Positions 54,512 to 64,000 of a DNA stretch of 64,000 nt are shown in pieces. The notes beneath the pieces are model-generated. The model had not been told where the DNA came from. It saw nothing but the letters and a program-made list of their open reading frames with translations, and did not search any database. Both the position numbers and the translations under genes were made by a program. Source of the DNA: Simplicispira hankyongi. Its GTDB lineage: Bacteria; Pseudomonadota; Gammaproteobacteria; Burkholderiales; Burkholderiaceae_C. The stretch covers positions 1 to 64,000 of the forward strand of contig NZ_QXJC01000004.1 in NCBI RefSeq assembly GCF_003570885.1, in the 5' to 3' direction. Each line of letters opens with the position of its first letter. The stretch's first letter is position 1.

Positions 54512-56749
54512 TCAGCCCCCCACAGCCTCCAACGCCGCATTCAACGTCCTGCTAGGCCGCATCACCGCCTCCGTCTTCTTCGCATCCATCAGGTAATACC
54601 CGCCAATATCCGCCGGCTTGCCCTGCACCTCGGCCATTTCGGCGACGATCTTCTGCTCGTTCTCAGCCAGGGTCTTGGCCAGCACCGCGAACTTGGCCGC
54701 CAGGGCCTTGTCTTCGGTCTGCGCGGCCAATTCTTGCGCCCAGTACAGCGCCAGGTAGAACTGGCTGCCGCGGTTGTCGAGCTGGCCGGTTTTGGGTGAA
54801 GGGTTCTTGTTGTTGTCGAGCAGTTTGCCCGTGGCGGTGTCCAGCGTTTTCGACAGCAGCGTGGCTTGCGCGTTGCCAGTTTTCAGACCCAGGTCTTCCA
54901 GGCTCACGGCCAGTGCCAGAAACTCGCCCAGCGAATCCCAGCGCAGGTGGTTTTCTTCCACTAGTTGCTGCACATGCTTGGGGGCCGAGCCGCCAGCTCC
55001 CGTCTCGTACATGCCGCCGCCGGCCATCAGGGGCACGACAGACAGCATCTTGGCGCTGGTGCCCAGTTCCATGATGGGGAACAAGTCGGTCAGATAGTCG
55101 CGCAGGATGTTGCCGGTGACGCTGATGGTGTCCAGCCCGCGAATCACGCGCTCCAGCGTGAAGCGCATGGCGCGCACCTGGCTCATGATTTGGATATCGA
55201 GGCCGGTGGTGTCGTGGTCCTTCAAATACTGGCGCACTTTCTTGATGATCTCGGCCTCGTGCGGGCGGTACGGGTCGAGCCAGAACACCGCCGGCATGCC
55301 GGAATTGCGGGCACGCGTCACGGCCAGCTTGACCCAGTCGCGAATCGGGGCATCTTTGACTTGGCACATGCGCCAGATGTCGCCGGCTTCCACGTTCTGG
55401 CTGAGCAGCACTTCGCCAGTCGCCAGGTCGACGATATTGGCCACGCCGTCCTCGGGTACTTCAAAGGTCTTGTCGTGCGAGCCGTATTCCTCGGCCTGCT
55501 GGGCCATCAGGCCCACGTTGGGCACGGTGCCCATGGTTTTCGGGTCGAAGTTGCCGTGCCATTTGCAGAAGTTGATGATCTCCTGGTAGATGCGGGCGAA
55601 GGTGCTTTCGGGCATCACGGCCTTGACGTCCTTCAGGCGGCCGTCGGCGCCCCACATCTGGCCGCCGTTGCGGATCATGGCGGGCATGGAGGCGTCCACG
55701 ATGATGTCGTTGGGCGAATGGAAGTTGGTGATGCCCTTGGCCGAATCGACCATGGCCAGCTCGGGGCGGTGCGCGTGGCAGGCGTGCAGATCGCGTTTGA
55801 TCTCGTCCTGCTGGCTTTGCGGCAGCGTGCTGATCTTGTTGTACAGGTCGACCATGCCGTTGTTGACGTTCACGCCCAGTTCGTCGAACAGTGCGGCGTG
55901 CTTCTCGAACGCGTCTTTGTAGAAGATGCGCACGCAGTGGCCGAACACGATGGGGTGCGACACCTTCATCATGGTCGCTTTGACGTGCAGCGAGAACATC
56001 ACGCCGGTTTTGTAGGCGTCTTCAATCTCTTTTTCGTAGAAGGCGAGCAGGGCTTTCTTGCTCATGAACATGCTGTCGATGATCTCGCCATCTTTGAGCG
56101 ACAGCTTGGGCTTGAGCACCACCGTCTTCCCACTTTTGCCGACCAGCTCCATCTTCACGTCGCAGGCCTTGCCAATCGTGAGCGATTTTTCACCAGCGTA
56201 GAAGTCGCCGTGGTGCATGTGCGAGACATGCGAGCGCGATGCCTGGCTCCACTCGGCCATGCTGTGCGGGTGCTTGCGGGCGTATTCCTTCACCGCCCTG
56301 GGGGCACGCCGGTCCGAGTTGCCCTCGCGCAGCACCGGGTTCACGGCGCTGCCAATGCACTTGTTGTAGCGGGCGCGAATGTCCTTCTCTTTGTCTGTCG
56401 TCGGGTTCTCGGGGTAGTCGGGAATGGCGTACCCCTTGCCCTGCAGCTCCTTGATGGCGGCGCCCAGTTGCGATACCGATGCGCTGACGTTGGGCAGCTT
56501 GATGATGTTGGCGTCGGGCGAAAGCGTGAGCTTGCCCAGCATTGCCAGGTTGTCGGGCACGCGCTGGGCTTCGGTCAGGTACTCGGGGAACTGGCTGAGG
56601 ATGCGGCTGGCCACCGAAATATCGCTGGTCTCCACGTGAATGCCGGCCGGCGCGGCAAAGGCGCGCACGATGGGCAAAAAGGCCGCCGTGGCGAGCGCTG
56701 GAGCTTCGTCGGTCAGCGTGTAAATGATGGTCGGTTGCTTCGTGCTCAT
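54512..56749 (-). CDS. icd: NADP-dependent isocitrate dehydrogenase, monomeric type
   Basis: 745 aa, the size of the monomeric IDH family (about 740). It starts [21 protein letters not shown] and shows [53 protein letters not shown], and [16 protein letters not shown] with metal ligands. It oxidises isocitrate to 2-oxoglutarate, making NADPH. It is divergent from the riboswitch-metH2 unit. Confidence 0.95.
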   Translation of the reverse strand: MSTKQPTIIYTLTDEAPALATAAFLPIVRAFAAPAGIHVETSDISVASRILSQFPEYLTEAQRVPDNLAMLGKLTLSPDANIIKLPNVSASVSQLGAAIKELQGKGYAIPDYPENPTTDKEKDIRARYNKCIGSAVNPVLREGNSDRRAPRAVKEYARKHPHSMAEWSQASRSHVSHMHHGDFYAGEKSLTIGKACDVKMELVGKSGKTVVLKPKLSLKDGEIIDSMFMSKKALLAFYEKEIEDAYKTGVMFSLHVKATMMKVSHPIVFGHCVRIFYKDAFEKHAALFDELGVNVNNGMVDLYNKISTLPQSQQDEIKRDLHACHAHRPELAMVDSAKGITNFHSPNDIIVDASMPAMIRNGGQMWGADGRLKDVKAVMPESTFARIYQEIINFCKWHGNFDPKTMGTVPNVGLMAQQAEEYGSHDKTFEVPEDGVANIVDLATGEVLLSQNVEAGDIWRMCQVKDAPIRDWVKLAVTRARNSGMPAVFWLDPYRPHEAEIIKKVRQYLKDHDTTGLDIQIMSQVRAMRFTLERVIRGLDTISVTGNILRDYLTDLFPIMELGTSAKMLSVVPLMAGGGMYETGAGGSAPKHVQQLVEENHLRWDSLGEFLALAVSLEDLGLKTGNAQATLLSKTLDTATGKLLDNNKNPSPKTGQLDNRGSQFYLALYWAQELAAQTEDKALAAKFAVLAKTLAENEQKIVAEMAEVQGKPADIGGYYLMDAKKTEAVMRPSRTLNAALEAVGG

Positions 56750-57051
56750 GCGCTGGGTTCCTTAAAGGGAAATGGGGTCAACCGGTTATTTTCGTGCCTC
56801 CCGCTGACATGGCGCTGTCCTGTGGCCCGTGGGAACCCCCCAGCCACTCGATGCCGTTGGCCCGGCGGCGTATCGCACCAGAATCGGGAGGGCGGCAACG
56901 GAGAAAGCGGGTGCCGGTGGTGATGCACGGCGATGTACCAAGCCGGAAAATCACCGCCTGCACGCCCCAAGGTCCGCCTCGACATGCGTGACACGAGCGT
57001 CTGCGGCGGGCCATCCGCTGGCGCACCTGCCTCGGCAAGCGCGCCACGGCT
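56750..57051. other. Intergenic region between icd and metH2 promoter
   Basis: About 300 nt with only weak overlapping frames and no family match. It should contain the icd promoter. A short palindrome AACCGGTT lies at about 56779-56786, 30 nt before the icd ATG. Confidence 0.45.
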
Positions 57052-57081
57052 TTGCAGGCGCGAGGCAACGCGGTCTAAAAT
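57052..57081 (+). promoter_or_regulatory. Promoter of the riboswitch-metH2 unit
   Basis: TTGCAG (57052-57057), an 18-nt spacer and TAAAAT (57076-57081). The predicted start near 57088 coincides with the first base of the SAH riboswitch aptamer. Confidence 0.55.
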
Positions 57082-57088
57082 CATCCCC

Positions 57089-57180
57089 TCTCAAGGAGCG
57101 CTGCAGCGCCGGGAGCCTTCTGGCGCTCCCGTGCGTCAGGCTTGGGTGGGGCGCAAACAGGCCCCGAACGGCGCTCACCA
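57089..57180 (+). ncRNA. S-adenosylhomocysteine (SAH) riboswitch
   Basis: The leader matches the SAH riboswitch layout. P1 pairs CTCAAG (57090-57095) with CTTGGG near 57141. The core GGAGCGCTGC is at 57095-57104, a variable hairpin GGGAGCC...GGCGCTCCC follows, then CAGGCTTGG. A second hairpin GGGGC...GCCCC is followed by AACGGCGCTCACC (57167-57179), which pairs back with GAGCGC as the pseudoknot. In this class, binding of SAH raises expression of SAH-recycling genes such as metH and ahcY. The ribosome-binding region of metH2 follows 30-35 nt later. Confidence 0.85.
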
Positions 57181-57213
57181 GTCTGTTTCCCGTGAACTGC
57201 CTTGGTGAGCCGC

Positions 57214-59988
<2,775 letters not shown>

Positions 59989-60291
59989 TCAAATAGGGCT
60001 CTAGTGCTTATCCATTAAGCGCTTGCAGCTATCACGACAATAGCATCATCAGGGCGCCAGTCTGACGCGCCTGACATGCTCCGTGCTTTGCAGTGGCGGC
60101 ATGGGCCAAACCCCGACGCCACCCGCACCGCCTGTGCTGGCCGCTGACTGATCCGTGCAGGCGCCATGCGCGACCATGTACCGCTCGGCGCGGTGCTCGC
60201 GCAGCGTGATGCAGGACATCCTTTGAGCCTGCTCACGCCCTGGCGAAGGCGTGAAGCGATGGGCACAATGCAACCTCCTGGAGTGGCTGGC
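59989..60291. other. Intergenic region with repeat copy 4 and a doubtful small minus-strand frame
   Basis: Beyond the repeat at 59991-60039, a minus frame from 60219 to 60049 (56 aa, MSCITLREHRAERYMVAHGAC... ending RVRLAP) has sensible codon use and stops just before the repeat. It lacks a ribosome-binding site and a known family, so I do not list it as a gene. Confidence 0.4.
59991..60039. repeat. Comamonadaceae-type palindromic repeat, copy 4
   Basis: AAATAGGGCTCTAGTGCTTA then TCCATTAAGCGCTTGCAGCTAT. Stem AGTGCTTA/TAAGCGCT contains a G-T wobble. Begins 3 nt after the metH2 stop. Confidence 0.75.
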
Positions 60292-61020
60292 ATGTCTTTT
60301 GAAAACGACTTGGGCGCGGTGATTGCTTGCGCAAATGCGGGGGACATTGAGCACGCGTGGGATTTGTGCAGGCGGGTGGAAGCAGCCTACCCGGCACAGC
60401 CTGCCGTTCACCAGCTGCTTGCCGTTCTGAGTATGCAGCGGGGGCAACCGAAAGAAGCGGGTGACTATGCGCAGGAGAGTCTGGCGCTTCGGCCTAACCA
60501 TGTTCCCACGCTGATGATCGCGGGTGACGCTGCTCGCAGCGTGGGCACCACGGACCTAGCCGCTGCACATTACACGCGGGCTTACCTATTGCAGCCGGAT
60601 CGGCCGGATATTTGCCTGGCATTGGGAATTGCACACTACCAAAGCGGCCAATTGCTGCCAGCGTTGAATGCCCTTGAACGTTGCGTTCACCTTGCCCCTG
60701 AATCTTTGGATGCATGGTTCAACCTGGCACTGGTGTGCCAGGATATGCAGGACCTCAATGGCGCCATCGCAGCCTTGAACCGCCTCTTGGTACTGTGCCC
60801 GACCCGGGCCGATGCGCTTGTCAACTTGGGAATCGTGCTACAGGCCAATGGCCAAATGGACGAGGCTTTTCTGGTTTATGGCCGTGCCTACCGATTGCAA
60901 GGCGACACGTTTGGCCGGATTGCGCATGCGCTGGCAGCAGAAAAAACCGGGCGGATGTGGCTGGACTTGGACGATCTTCGCACTGCGCTACTGCACAGTG
61001 AGCGCCCGCTTACGGCGTAA
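60292..61020 (+). CDS. Tetratricopeptide repeat protein
   Basis: 242 aa made of about six TPR units: residues 5-38, then PAVHQLLAVLSMQRGQPKEA, PTLMIAGDAARSVGTTDLA, PDICLALGIAHYQSGQLLPA, LDAWFNLALVCQDMQDLNGA and ADALVNLGIVLQANGQMDEA. No signal peptide. ATG 60292 has GGAG upstream; the frame runs back to 60166 with no repeat pattern. A protein-interaction scaffold of unknown partner. Its 3' end overlaps the convergent DUF6065-like gene by 11 nt. Confidence 0.8.
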   Translation: MSFENDLGAVIACANAGDIEHAWDLCRRVEAAYPAQPAVHQLLAVLSMQRGQPKEAGDYAQESLALRPNHVPTLMIAGDAARSVGTTDLAAAHYTRAYLLQPDRPDICLALGIAHYQSGQLLPALNALERCVHLAPESLDAWFNLALVCQDMQDLNGAIAALNRLLVLCPTRADALVNLGIVLQANGQMDEAFLVYGRAYRLQGDTFGRIAHALAAEKTGRMWLDLDDLRTALLHSERPLTA

Positions 61021-61717
61021 CGCGCTTGCTGCGGTGCTGTTGCCGGTACACGCCTGGGGCGGCCATGATTTTGGAAGCAAGATCGTCGTAGCGGCGCATT
61101 TTGTCATCCGACATTGCTTCAAAAACCAGGGTGGGGGCTTCCCGTGGGACCGGATAGCACTGCGCAATCGGAGTGCCTTTGGGCAATACCCCGCTAAAAT
61201 TTTTGTCAGACCATACGGCCGGAAAATTAATGCCAACGTCATGGAAGCGATCTGAATCCACCACCCCGGTTATCAAACGGAAAGGCAAATCCGCGCGATT
61301 AATGGGGTGCACCGCCATCAGCGACCAGTTGGGATCCAGTTCAACCGTCCAAAAACTATTGAATTTAATAATGGACGCATTCTCATGGGCAAAGGGTGTT
61401 CCCGCGATTTGTTCCGGCACGTGAAAGCTGATGGGCGCCCGGGGGTGGTGCTTCATGCCCAGCGCCGGCAATTCCCAGTTCCATGTGAATTGGCCAGCAC
61501 CAACGGTGACATCGCATGGCAGCAGAATGAGAAACCCGTGCATCATGGCATCCACGAATGGCGGGCATTGTTTAACCGTCCGAATACTTCTTTGATGAAC
61601 GTCTGACGGCATTCGGGGCGCCATTTTTCGCAGCCATTCTGGCAACGCTGCTGAACCCGGTATTGGCCGAGGCAATACATCAAAAAGCGCCGGGTCGCAG
61701 CGAAATGTGATGTCCAT
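61010..61717 (-). CDS. DUF6065-like hypothetical protein
   Basis: 235 aa. It starts MDITFRCDPALFDVLPRPIPG and has a cupin/oxygenase-like beta pattern with FLILLPCDVTVGAG, FHVPEQIAGTPFA, KFNSFWTVELDPNWSLMAVHPINR and FPAVWSDKNFSGVLPKGTPIAQ. I recall these segments from DUF6065 proteins but their function is unknown. ATG 61717 is chosen because the family-like part begins there; the frame is open to 61765. Confidence 0.72.
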   Translation of the reverse strand: MDITFRCDPALFDVLPRPIPGSAALPEWLRKMAPRMPSDVHQRSIRTVKQCPPFVDAMMHGFLILLPCDVTVGAGQFTWNWELPALGMKHHPRAPISFHVPEQIAGTPFAHENASIIKFNSFWTVELDPNWSLMAVHPINRADLPFRLITGVVDSDRFHDVGINFPAVWSDKNFSGVLPKGTPIAQCYPVPREAPTLVFEAMSDDKMRRYDDLASKIMAAPGVYRQQHRSKRVTP

Positions 61718-62045
61718 AACCCCCCCTGAGTAAACAACGGATCTTACTGTCAGTGCCTGCCACAAGGCGTGTGAATGAGCGCTTCAACCCCATGCGGGGC
61801 CCGCCTCGCCGGGGCCTTTCTGACAGCATTCTTTTCATGCGGGCGCGCCCTGCGCGCTGCAGGCGCCGCACGGGGCATGCAGCGTACCCTTGCAGGTCGA
61901 ACCGCCGTTTGACGCCCATGCCCGAAAACCTCCGCGCGGAGAAAGAAGGTCGGGCGCCAGCAGCGCTTCAGGCTACGGGGTCGTGGGTGAACCGGCTGCC
62001 TCCTGGGGCACTTCGGAGTACGCGGTTCCGCACGGAAAATTTGAT

Positions 62046-62095
62046 AAAAAAGTGACTCTAGCGCTTATGGGTAAAGCGCTATAAGCTACCAATAC
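62046..62095. repeat. Comamonadaceae-type palindromic repeat, copy 5
   Basis: AAAAAGTGACTCTAGCGCTTA then TGGGTAAAGCGCTATAAGCTACC. Stem TAGCGCTT/AAGCGCTA. It lies just downstream of the fpr terminator. Confidence 0.75.
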
Positions 62096-62105
62096 AAGAG
62101 CAACC

Positions 62106-62131
62106 ACACGGCCTGCGCAAACAGGCCGTGT
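62106..62131 (-). terminator. Terminator of fpr
   Basis: ACACGGCCTG and CAGGCCGTGT form a perfect 10-bp stem with a CGCAAA loop, immediately after the fpr stop codon on the minus strand. The downstream T-tract is weak. Confidence 0.65.
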
Positions 62132-62905
62132 TTACTTCTCGACGAAAGCCCGTTCCACCACGAAGTCGCCCGGCTTGGTGGTGTTGCCTTCCTCGAAATC
62201 GAGCTTTTCCAGCAGCGCCTTGATGGAGGCCAGCATCTCCGGGCTGCCGCACAGCATGGCGCGGTCTTCCAGCGGGTTGAGCGGCGGCAGGCCCAGGTCG
62301 GCGGCGAGCTTGCCCGAGGTGATCAGGTCGGGAATGCGGCCCTGGTTGCGAAACGGCTCGCGCGTCACCGTGGGGTAGTACAAAAGCTGCTTGCTCACCA
62401 TCTCGCCCAGGATCTCATGCGCCGGCAGTTCCTTGGTGAGGTAGTCGTGGTAGGCCAGCTCGGCCACCTGGCGCACGCCGTGGATCAGGATGACCTGCTC
62501 GAAGCGCTCGTACGTCTCCGGGTCGCGGATCACGCTCATGAAGGGCGCGAGGCCCGTGCCGGTGGAAAACAGGTACAGGCGCTTGGCGGGCAGCAGGTAG
62601 TCGATCAGCAGCGTGCCGGTGGGTTTCTTGCCAACGATGATGTTGTCGCCCACCTGGATGTGCTGCAGGCGCGAGGTCAGCGGGCCGTCCTGCACCTTGA
62701 TGCTGAGGAATTCGAGGTGCTCCTCGTAGTTGGCGCTGACAATGCTGTAGGCGCGCAGCAGCGGCTTGTTGTTCACCATGAGGCCGATCATGGTGAAGTG
62801 GCCGTTGGAAAACCGCAGGGCGGGGTCGCGCGTGGTGGTGAAGCTGAAAAGGCGGTCGGTCCAATGGTGAACCGAGAGCACGCGTTCTTCGTGGAAAGCA
62901 CTCAT
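62132..62905 (-). CDS. fpr: Ferredoxin/flavodoxin-NADP+ reductase
   Basis: 257 aa, bacterial subclass IA. FAD-binding LLRAYSIVSANYEEHLEF, phosphate-binding KPTGTLLIDYLLP, NADP motif STGTGLAPFMSVIRDPETYERF, CGSPEM and the C-terminal end VERAFVEK are all typical. It passes electrons between NADPH and ferredoxin or flavodoxin, often in oxidative-stress defence. Confidence 0.95.
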   Translation of the reverse strand: MSAFHEERVLSVHHWTDRLFSFTTTRDPALRFSNGHFTMIGLMVNNKPLLRAYSIVSANYEEHLEFLSIKVQDGPLTSRLQHIQVGDNIIVGKKPTGTLLIDYLLPAKRLYLFSTGTGLAPFMSVIRDPETYERFEQVILIHGVRQVAELAYHDYLTKELPAHEILGEMVSKQLLYYPTVTREPFRNQGRIPDLITSGKLAADLGLPPLNPLEDRAMLCGSPEMLASIKALLEKLDFEEGNTTKPGDFVVERAFVEK

Positions 62906-63228
62906 GGTGGGATGCAGGCAGAGTCAGAAAAAGATGGCGCGAAGGGATGGTCCCGATTGCGGCCCGCGTAGAAAAGTCCTAGATAGACTGGCGGGCAATG
63001 GTCGCCATTGTCCTGCAAACCTCATAACCAATGGGGTTTCTCTTGTACCTAAATTGATATAAGGCAAGGCGAGAGGGCGATCCGCTCGCGCGAGGCACGC
63101 GCTGCGGAGTGCACTTGCAAAATACCGTTTGTGCCCGGCCCCGAAACGATGCGGCTATTCTCGGGCGAATCACGCTCCCGCCAGCCGCCCCCCTGGCGGC
63201 CCCTTGTGGGGCCATCTCACCACCACCC
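62906..63228. other. Divergent region between fpr and the MBL-fold gene
   Basis: No gene supported. It includes a short dyad AATGG-TCG-CCATT near 62997-63009 and a purine/pyrimidine-alternating GC-rich part at 63065-63115. It must carry both promoters; no consensus was clear enough to call. Confidence 0.45.
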
Positions 63229-63867
63229 ATGCTCCAGTACCTCACCGTTCCCGTTACGCCGTTCCAGCAGAACTGCTCCATCGTCTGGTGCGACGCCACC
63301 AAGGACGCCGCCATCATTGATCCGGGCGGTGACATCGACACGCTGCTGGCCGAAGTGCAGCATCTGGGCGTGCGCCTCAAGGCGATCTGGCTCACGCACG
63401 CCCATATCGACCATGCGGGCGCTACCGGTGAGCTGGCTGAGCAGTTGCAATTGCCCATCATCGGCCCGCACCCCGCCGACCAGTTCTGGATCGACGCGCT
63501 GCCGCAGCAAAGTGCCATGTTCGGTTTTCCACCCGCCAGGCCCTTCGCGCCGACGCGCTGGTTGCACGATGGCGACACGGTGCAAATCGGCAACGAGACA
63601 TTGAACGTTCGCCACTGCCCCGGCCACACGCCTGGACACGTGGTGTTCCATGCGCCGCAAATTGACCGCGCCTTTGTTGGCGACGTGCTGTTTGCCGGCA
63701 GCATAGGCCGCACCGATTTCCCCCAGGGCAACCACCAGCAGTTGATCGACAGCATCACCCAACGCCTCTGGCCCATGGGCGACCAGACGGTGTTCATCCC
63801 CGGCCACGGGCCGGAGAGCAGCTTCGGGCGCGAGCGGCGCAGCAACCCTTACGTGCAGGGCACCTAA
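63229..63867 (+). CDS. MBL-fold hydrolase (glyoxalase II-like, YcbL type)
   Basis: 212 aa. The di-metal motif is THAHIDHAG, with further ligands in CPGHTPGHVVFH, VGDVLFAGSIGRTDF and IPGHGPES. Small size and the SIGRTD motif match YcbL-type glyoxalase II proteins that hydrolyse thioesters such as S-lactoylglutathione. ATG 63229 starts MLQYLTVPVTPFQQNC, the family start; the frame is open 40 codons upstream. Confidence 0.9.
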   Translation: MLQYLTVPVTPFQQNCSIVWCDATKDAAIIDPGGDIDTLLAEVQHLGVRLKAIWLTHAHIDHAGATGELAEQLQLPIIGPHPADQFWIDALPQQSAMFGFPPARPFAPTRWLHDGDTVQIGNETLNVRHCPGHTPGHVVFHAPQIDRAFVGDVLFAGSIGRTDFPQGNHQQLIDSITQRLWPMGDQTVFIPGHGPESSFGRERRSNPYVQGT

Positions 63868-63884
63868 GACATTTTCACTATCTT

Positions 63885-63922
63885 ATTGATAGCTTATAGC
63901 GCCCGCCAAATAAGCGTAAAAC
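63885..63922. repeat. Comamonadaceae-type palindromic repeat, copy 6 (decayed, reverse orientation)
   Basis: TTGATAGCTTATAGCGCCCG followed by CCAAATAAGCG. The outer part is kept, but one arm of the stem (AGCGCCCG) has diverged. Confidence 0.6.
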
Positions 63923-63941
63923 GTCTTTCTTCTTAAGATTT

Positions 63942-64000
63942 TCATGCCTCAGCCGCCACGGCCACCTCGTTGCCGCCCAATGGGAGCGGGTCGAGGATGC
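63942..64000 (-). CDS. 3' end of an unidentified gene (partial)
   Basis: The minus strand reads in from the right edge and stops with TGA at 63944-63942. The final residues are ILDPLPLGGNEVAVAAEA. Too short to assign. Confidence 0.4.
   Translation of the reverse strand, partial: ILDPLPLGGNEVAVAAEA

Larger units (their letters stand above)
61718..62131. other. Intergenic region of 414 nt
   Basis: No gene supported; the plus frame 61753-62055 is Arg-rich and has no family pattern. It contains several GC-rich hairpins around 61795-61880, repeat copy 5 at 62046-62095 and the fpr terminator at its right end. Confidence 0.5.

Noticed and set aside
54965-56923. 652-codon frame antisense to icd
   Set aside because: Shadow; icd is unambiguous on the other strand.
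61718-62045. Structured GC-rich intergenic stretch as a small RNA or truncated riboswitch
   Set aside because: Several hairpins can be drawn, but none matches a known RNA class and high GC makes chance pairing likely.

Overview
The window looks like a chromosomal segment of a beta-proteobacterium in the order Burkholderiales, most likely family Comamonadaceae (Acidovorax-like). This is an inference. It rests on high-GC coding with strong third-position bias, a methionine synthase split into two genes with an S-adenosylhomocysteine (SAH) riboswitch before the second half, a monomeric isocitrate dehydrogenase, the five-step histidine pathway with HutF, and a dispersed short palindromic repeat built around AGCGCTTA...TAAGCGCT. 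No rRNA, tRNA, CRISPR array or recognisable insertion sequence was seen.

Positions 1-8.0 kb form an accessory, defence-like region. It opens with a remnant of a RloC/PrrC-like ABC ATPase, followed by an indole/phenylpyruvate decarboxylase gene (ipdC-like) with an FNR-like box. Next comes a complete retron on the minus strand: sigma-70 promoter, msr-msd RNA with a perfect 27-bp msd hairpin, an St85/Ec86-type effector and a reverse transcriptase. Immediately upstream of the retron on the same strand is a three-gene set of a DUF3696-type ATPase, a PIN-like nuclease and an RNA ligase. I consider that set the best candidate for an undescribed system, and the retron the clearest novel instance of a known one.

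Positions 8.1-13.3 kb carry ordinary genes: norR with three NorR sites and a sigma-54 promoter driving a hemerythrin-like gene, a NhaR-like LysR regulator, a small secreted Ala-rich protein, a Bax-inhibitor-1 family protein and a TerC family protein.

Positions 13.45-30.9 kb are a patchwork island bounded by two same-orientation recQ copies: a diverged 3' fragment on the left and an intact gene on the right. It holds fragments of a copper ATPase, phosphoketolase and GroEL beside intact genes: polyphosphate kinase 2, class I aldolase, a phosphatase, an L,D-transpeptidase, a Crp/Fnr regulator, a NarX/NarL-like pair, an alcohol dehydrogenase, two phosphoribosyltransferases, an alpha/beta hydrolase, and E1 alpha/beta plus a free lipoyl domain of a 2-oxoacid dehydrogenase. 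The mix suggests energy and low-oxygen stress.

Positions 31-34 kb are a CpxP/CpxR/CpxA-like envelope-stress operon whose kinase ends inside a 109-nt inverted-repeat element. Positions 34.2-42.7 kb are the complete histidine utilisation operon hutC-H-U-D-I-F-G with HutC-type operators. Positions 42.7-46.3 kb hold an ECF sigma factor with CcdA, thioredoxin and cytochrome c genes, divergent from a secreted peptide carrying eight Lys-Cys motifs. Positions 46.4-60 kb hold metH part 1, a pirin, an MFS carrier with an acyl-CoA synthetase-like enzyme, glutamate dehydrogenase, a PACE efflux protein, a BamE-like protein, icd, and the riboswitch with metH part 2. The end carries a TPR protein, a DUF6065-like protein, ferredoxin-NADP reductase and an MBL-fold hydrolase.
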